From NCBI GenBank assembly GCA_030698645.1, contig JAUYMV010000210.1, positions 1 to 8,401 of the forward strand: DNA of 8,401 nucleotides, read 5' to 3'. Under the pieces are notes generated by a model. That model did no database searches and was not told the DNA's origin. It saw nothing but the letters and a program-made list of their open reading frames with translations. A program made the translations under genes and the position numbers. This DNA is from Mesorhizobium sp. (GTDB lineage: Bacteria > Pseudomonadota > Alphaproteobacteria > Rhizobiales > Rhizobiaceae). Shown here in pieces: positions 6,439 to 8,401 of this stretch. How positions within the stretch are numbered: the stretch's first letter is position 1; each line of letters begins with the position of its first letter.

Positions 6439-7008
6439 CTATCCGAACGGCGCGACGCCGAAGAGCCACGCGTGCAGCCGCCAGACGAAGAGGAGATAGA
6501 GCGCAACGCCGAGCGCGATGGCGGCGATGTCGTATGTGAGCGGTCCGGGCGCCGCCACGGCCGCGCCGCGGCGCTTCACGGAAATCCGGTCGGCGACCGC
6601 CCAGACGAGAAACGAGCCGAACAGGATCACCGAGGCAAGATCGCCATTGGCGAGAAGATGGGCGACCGCCCAGATCTTCACGAAGAGCAGCATCGGGTGC
6701 TTCAGCGCCGGCTTCAGCCGGCCTGCCGGCAGCGCGTAGACGCCGAGCGAAATCAGCGCCAGGAGCATCAGCAGGGCGGCGACATGCCTGGCCCAGACCG
6801 GCGGCTCATAGAGAAACACGTTGTCCTGCCAGGCGAGGCCGTATCCCCATACGATCAGCGCAAACCCGACGAACGAGACCAGCGAATAGACGCCCTTCCA
6901 GGCGCCCTCGCCCATCGCGGCAAGGCGCGCGTCGCGCCAGCCGGGCGCGGCGATGCGGACGGAATGGACACCGAGGAACAGGACAAGGCCGAGTATCAGA
7001 ACGAACAT
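6439..7008 (-). CDS. NnrU-family integral membrane protein
   Basis: This 189-residue protein belongs to the NnrU family, named for a Rhodobacter gene needed for nitric-oxide-related denitrification. Its biochemical activity is unsettled, and the fold has been related to membrane methyltransferases. It has about five or six membrane helices. Family marks are LGLVLFLGVHSVRI at the N-terminus (His15), LKPALKHPMLLFVKIWAVAH (98-117) and HLLANGDLASVILFGSFLVW (117-136), followed by AVADR. The frame stays open upstream to 7089. However, the ATG at 7008 has GAGG (7014-7017) five bases upstream and starts exactly at the conserved first helix, so the 27 extra residues are rejected. It is divergent from the deacetylase gene. 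No nitrite or nitric oxide reductase gene is nearby, so a denitrification role cannot be inferred from context. Confidence 0.87.
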   Translation of the reverse strand: MFVLILGLVLFLGVHSVRIAAPGWRDARLAAMGEGAWKGVYSLVSFVGFALIVWGYGLAWQDNVFLYEPPVWARHVAALLMLLALISLGVYALPAGRLKPALKHPMLLFVKIWAVAHLLANGDLASVILFGSFLVWAVADRISVKRRGAAVAAPGPLTYDIAAIALGVALYLLFVWRLHAWLFGVAPFG

Positions 7009-7027
7009 GAGCACCTCGCAGGCGGCG

Positions 7028-7055
7028 ATCCTAGCGGCGTCGGCGGGGCATGCAA
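7028..7055 (-). promoter_or_regulatory. Candidate promoter of the nnrU-like gene
   Basis: On the minus strand TTGCAT (7050-7055) and TAGGAT (7028-7033) are separated by 16 bp, a plausible but imperfect sigma-70 pair. The predicted start near 7021 leaves a short leader that still includes the ribosome site at 7014-7017. The 129-bp divergent gap also holds GCAAGC (7052-7057) and GCTTGC (7079-7084) as a loose inverted repeat. I see no good promoter for the plus-strand gene. Confidence 0.3.
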
Positions 7056-7137
7056 GCCGCGTCAGCGGCGCAACGCATGCTTGCCACATTTATCCGCTAG
7101 CGATCCCGACAACATTGCAGCCCGCCAGCGAGTGCCG

Positions 7138-8130
7138 ATGCTTCCGCGTTCCCGAGTTCTTGCCGCATCCTTCGCGGCGCTGCTGTCCGGCGCCGGCCTC
7201 TGCGCCGCGGAAACGCGCGGCCCGCAATATGTGCTGATCTCGTTCGACGGCGCGAATTCGATCGCGCTCTGGGACCGCAGCCTGAAGCTGGCCGACGCGA
7301 CCGGCGCGCGTTTCACCTATTTCCTGTCCTGCGTCTATCTGCTGTCGCCCGAGGACAGGACGCTCTACCGCGGGCCGGGCAAGGCCGCCGGACGCTCCAA
7401 TGTCGGCTTTGCCGCCTCCAGGGAAGATGCGACCCAGCGCCTGGCGCGCATCTGGGCGGCCAGCCAGACCGGCCACGAGATCGCCAGCCATGGCTGCGGC
7501 CATTTCGACGGCAAGGACTGGAGCAAGGCCGACTGGCGGACGGAATTCGGCCAGTTCTCGACCGTTTTCAGGAAAGCCTGGGAGATCAACGGCGCGACGG
7601 CGCCGGCCGGCTGGGCCGACTTCGCCGCGCACGGCGTCAAGGGCTTTCGCGTACCCTATCTGTCGACCGGCTCCGCGCTCGACGGCGCGCTGAAGGAGGC
7701 GGGCTTCGCCTATGACGCGAGCGGCGTATCGCGCGGGCCGCAACCGCCTGTCGAAGCGGGCGCGCGCGCGGAATTCGCGCTGCCGATGATCCCGGAAGGG
7801 CCTTCGGCGCGTCGCATCATCGCGATGGACTACAATCTCTTCGTGCGCCACTCCGGCGGCATCGACCGGCCGAGCCAGGCGGACGAATTCGCCGAGCGCA
7901 GCTACCAGGCCTTCGCGGCGGCTTTCCGCAGCGAGTATGACGGCGCCCGCGTGCCGTTGCAGATGGGCTTTCATTTCACGCTGATGAACGGCGGCGCCTA
8001 CTGGACCGCGCTCGAACGCTTCGCCGCCGAATTCTGCGTCAAGCCGGACGTGCGCTGCGTCAGCTACGGCGACTATCTGCGCGAGCGGAGGCCGGGCGAC
8101 GCCGCGGCGATTGCCGCGGCGGGGGGTTGA
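7138..8130 (+). CDS. Secreted polysaccharide-deacetylase-like protein
   Basis: This 330-residue protein is a divergent member of the NodB-homology (carbohydrate esterase 4) fold. Such enzymes remove N- or O-acetyl groups from chitin-like, peptidoglycan or exopolysaccharide substrates. A signal peptide (about 1-24, MLPRSRVLAASFAALLSGAG, cleavage near LCAAE) implies export. Motif 1 is VLISFDGAN (32-40), with a single Asp37 where TFDDG is usual. Motif 2 is ASHGCGH, with His118 and His122 as likely metal ligands. Motif 3 is FRVPYLS (170-176). A late GFHFTLMNGG contains His279, the likely catalytic histidine. The second Asp of motif 1 is replaced by Gly38, so activity and metal binding are uncertain. 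The open frame extends upstream to 6382, but that part is antisense to nnrU. The start at 7138 is chosen by the signal peptide. Its ribosome site (GAG at 7130-7132) is poor. It is divergent from nnrU and convergent with the transporter. Confidence 0.82.
   Translation: MLPRSRVLAASFAALLSGAGLCAAETRGPQYVLISFDGANSIALWDRSLKLADATGARFTYFLSCVYLLSPEDRTLYRGPGKAAGRSNVGFAASREDATQRLARIWAASQTGHEIASHGCGHFDGKDWSKADWRTEFGQFSTVFRKAWEINGATAPAGWADFAAHGVKGFRVPYLSTGSALDGALKEAGFAYDASGVSRGPQPPVEAGARAEFALPMIPEGPSARRIIAMDYNLFVRHSGGIDRPSQADEFAERSYQAFAAAFRSEYDGARVPLQMGFHFTLMNGGAYWTALERFAAEFCVKPDVRCVSYGDYLRERRPGDAAAIAAAGG
8100..8121. terminator. Strong hairpin at the 3' end of the deacetylase gene
   Basis: CGCCGCGGC (8100-8108) and GCCGCGGCG (8113-8121) form a perfect 9-bp all-GC stem with the loop GATT. 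It lies inside the last codons of the deacetylase gene and is followed by a six-G run. A 12-bp perfect palindrome CGCCGCGCGGCG (8140-8151) sits in the 22-bp gap before the convergent stop at 8153. Together they could stop or stabilise both transcripts. No T-run is present, so intrinsic termination is uncertain. Confidence 0.35.
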
Positions 8131-8152
8131 GGCAGCGATCGCCGCGCGGCGG

Positions 8153-8401
8153 TCAGGCCGCCGGCTGGTCTTCGGGCGGAACGCCGAGGACCTCACGCTC
8201 GAGATAGCGTTCGTCGATCGCCGGCAGGGGCTGACCTTCGATGGCGGCCTCGAATGCCTGCAGGCGCTTGTGGACCGAGATCAGCTCGACGATCGTCGGC
8301 CATGCATTGACCAGATACTGGAACGATGAACTGACCTGGCTGAAGGCGGTCAGAATCTGCTGCAGGATACCGAAGGTGATGACGCCCGCCGCGATGGTCG
8401 G
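8153..8401 (-). CDS. SbmA/BacA-family peptide transporter (C-terminal end only)
   Basis: Only the last 82 residues and the stop are in the window. The frame is open to the right edge. The readable part has GVITFGILQQILTAFSQVSS, then FQYLVNAWPTIVELISVHKR and LQAFEAAIEG, followed by a short hydrophilic tail. The pattern of a hydrophobic helix, a WxTIVEL segment and KRLxxFE is the C-terminal signature of the SbmA/BacA family. These proton-driven inner-membrane proteins take up peptides such as microcins, bleomycin and proline-rich antimicrobial peptides. In rhizobia, BacA proteins protect bacteroids against plant NCR peptides and affect lipid A very-long-chain fatty acids. Whether this is the true bacA or a paralogue, or an ABC-fused member of the wider family, cannot be told from this fragment. 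It converges on the deacetylase gene with a 22-bp gap. Confidence 0.75.
   Translation of the reverse strand, partial: PTIAAGVITFGILQQILTAFSQVSSSFQYLVNAWPTIVELISVHKRLQAFEAAIEGQPLPAIDERYLEREVLGVPPEDQPAA

Noticed and set aside
6382..7137. Upstream extension of the deacetylase frame by about 250 codons
   Set aside because: This part is antisense to the nnrU-like gene and is charged and repetitive in composition, whereas a convincing signal peptide begins at 7138.
7090..8196. 368-codon minus-strand frame opposite the deacetylase gene
   Set aside because: It is Arg/Ala/Gly-rich without motifs, and the plus-strand frame has a signal peptide and NodB-type motifs.
1..8401. Search for mobile elements, CRISPR arrays, tRNA/rRNA genes, toxin-antitoxin or defence genes
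   Set aside because: No repeat-spacer pattern, transposase, integrase, terminal repeats, tRNA-like cloverleaf or defence-type domain was seen. Codon character is uniform across the window.

Overview
The window is GC-rich chromosomal DNA of an alphaproteobacterium. It is most likely from Hyphomicrobiales/Rhizobiales, probably near Mesorhizobium and the Phyllobacteriaceae. The evidence for this is an F0 ATP-synthase operon that stands apart from the F1 genes and carries a separate b' subunit gene, the wording of the individual proteins, and a SbmA/BacA-type transporter at the right edge. This placement rests on recognising gene families, not on a database search.

Layout from left to right. (1) Positions 1-2640, minus strand, hold the F0 operon in transcription order atpI, atpB, atpE, b' (atpF2/atpG) and atpF. 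atpF runs off the left edge only a few codons before its expected end. A good sigma-70-type promoter (TTGACT, 17-bp spacer, TATGGT) lies just upstream of atpI, so the whole membrane sector is probably one transcript. Shine-Dalgarno (SD) sites decide several starts: atpI starts at 2640, atpB at a GTG at 2199, and atpE has the strongest SD in the window, as its high copy number requires. (2) Positions 2877-4064, minus, encode an exported SleB-family cell-wall hydrolase. (3) Positions 4207-6317, minus, hold a YfgM-like membrane-anchored TPR protein followed after 11 bp by der (engA), the double-GTPase ribosome assembly factor. (4) Positions 6439-7008, minus, encode an NnrU-family membrane protein. 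(5) Positions 7138-8130, plus, encode a secreted polysaccharide-deacetylase-like protein that is divergent from nnrU. (6) Positions 8153 to the right edge, minus, hold the C-terminal end of a SbmA/BacA-family peptide transporter that converges on the deacetylase gene.

The genes are mostly housekeeping and envelope functions: proton-driven ATP synthesis, ribosome biogenesis, peptidoglycan turnover, an envelope polysaccharide enzyme and a peptide transporter. No gap between genes exceeds about 240 bp. I see no tRNA or rRNA, insertion sequence, CRISPR array, phage gene, integration scar or broken gene.

I looked for an undescribed system and did not find convincing evidence of one. The items most worth a second look are modest: a deacetylase lacking one canonical metal-binding aspartate, an inverted repeat around the -35 box of the ATP-synthase promoter, a second inverted repeat upstream of the cell-wall hydrolase, and a strong hairpin at the convergent gene junction. 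Several long antisense reading frames are side effects of high GC content.
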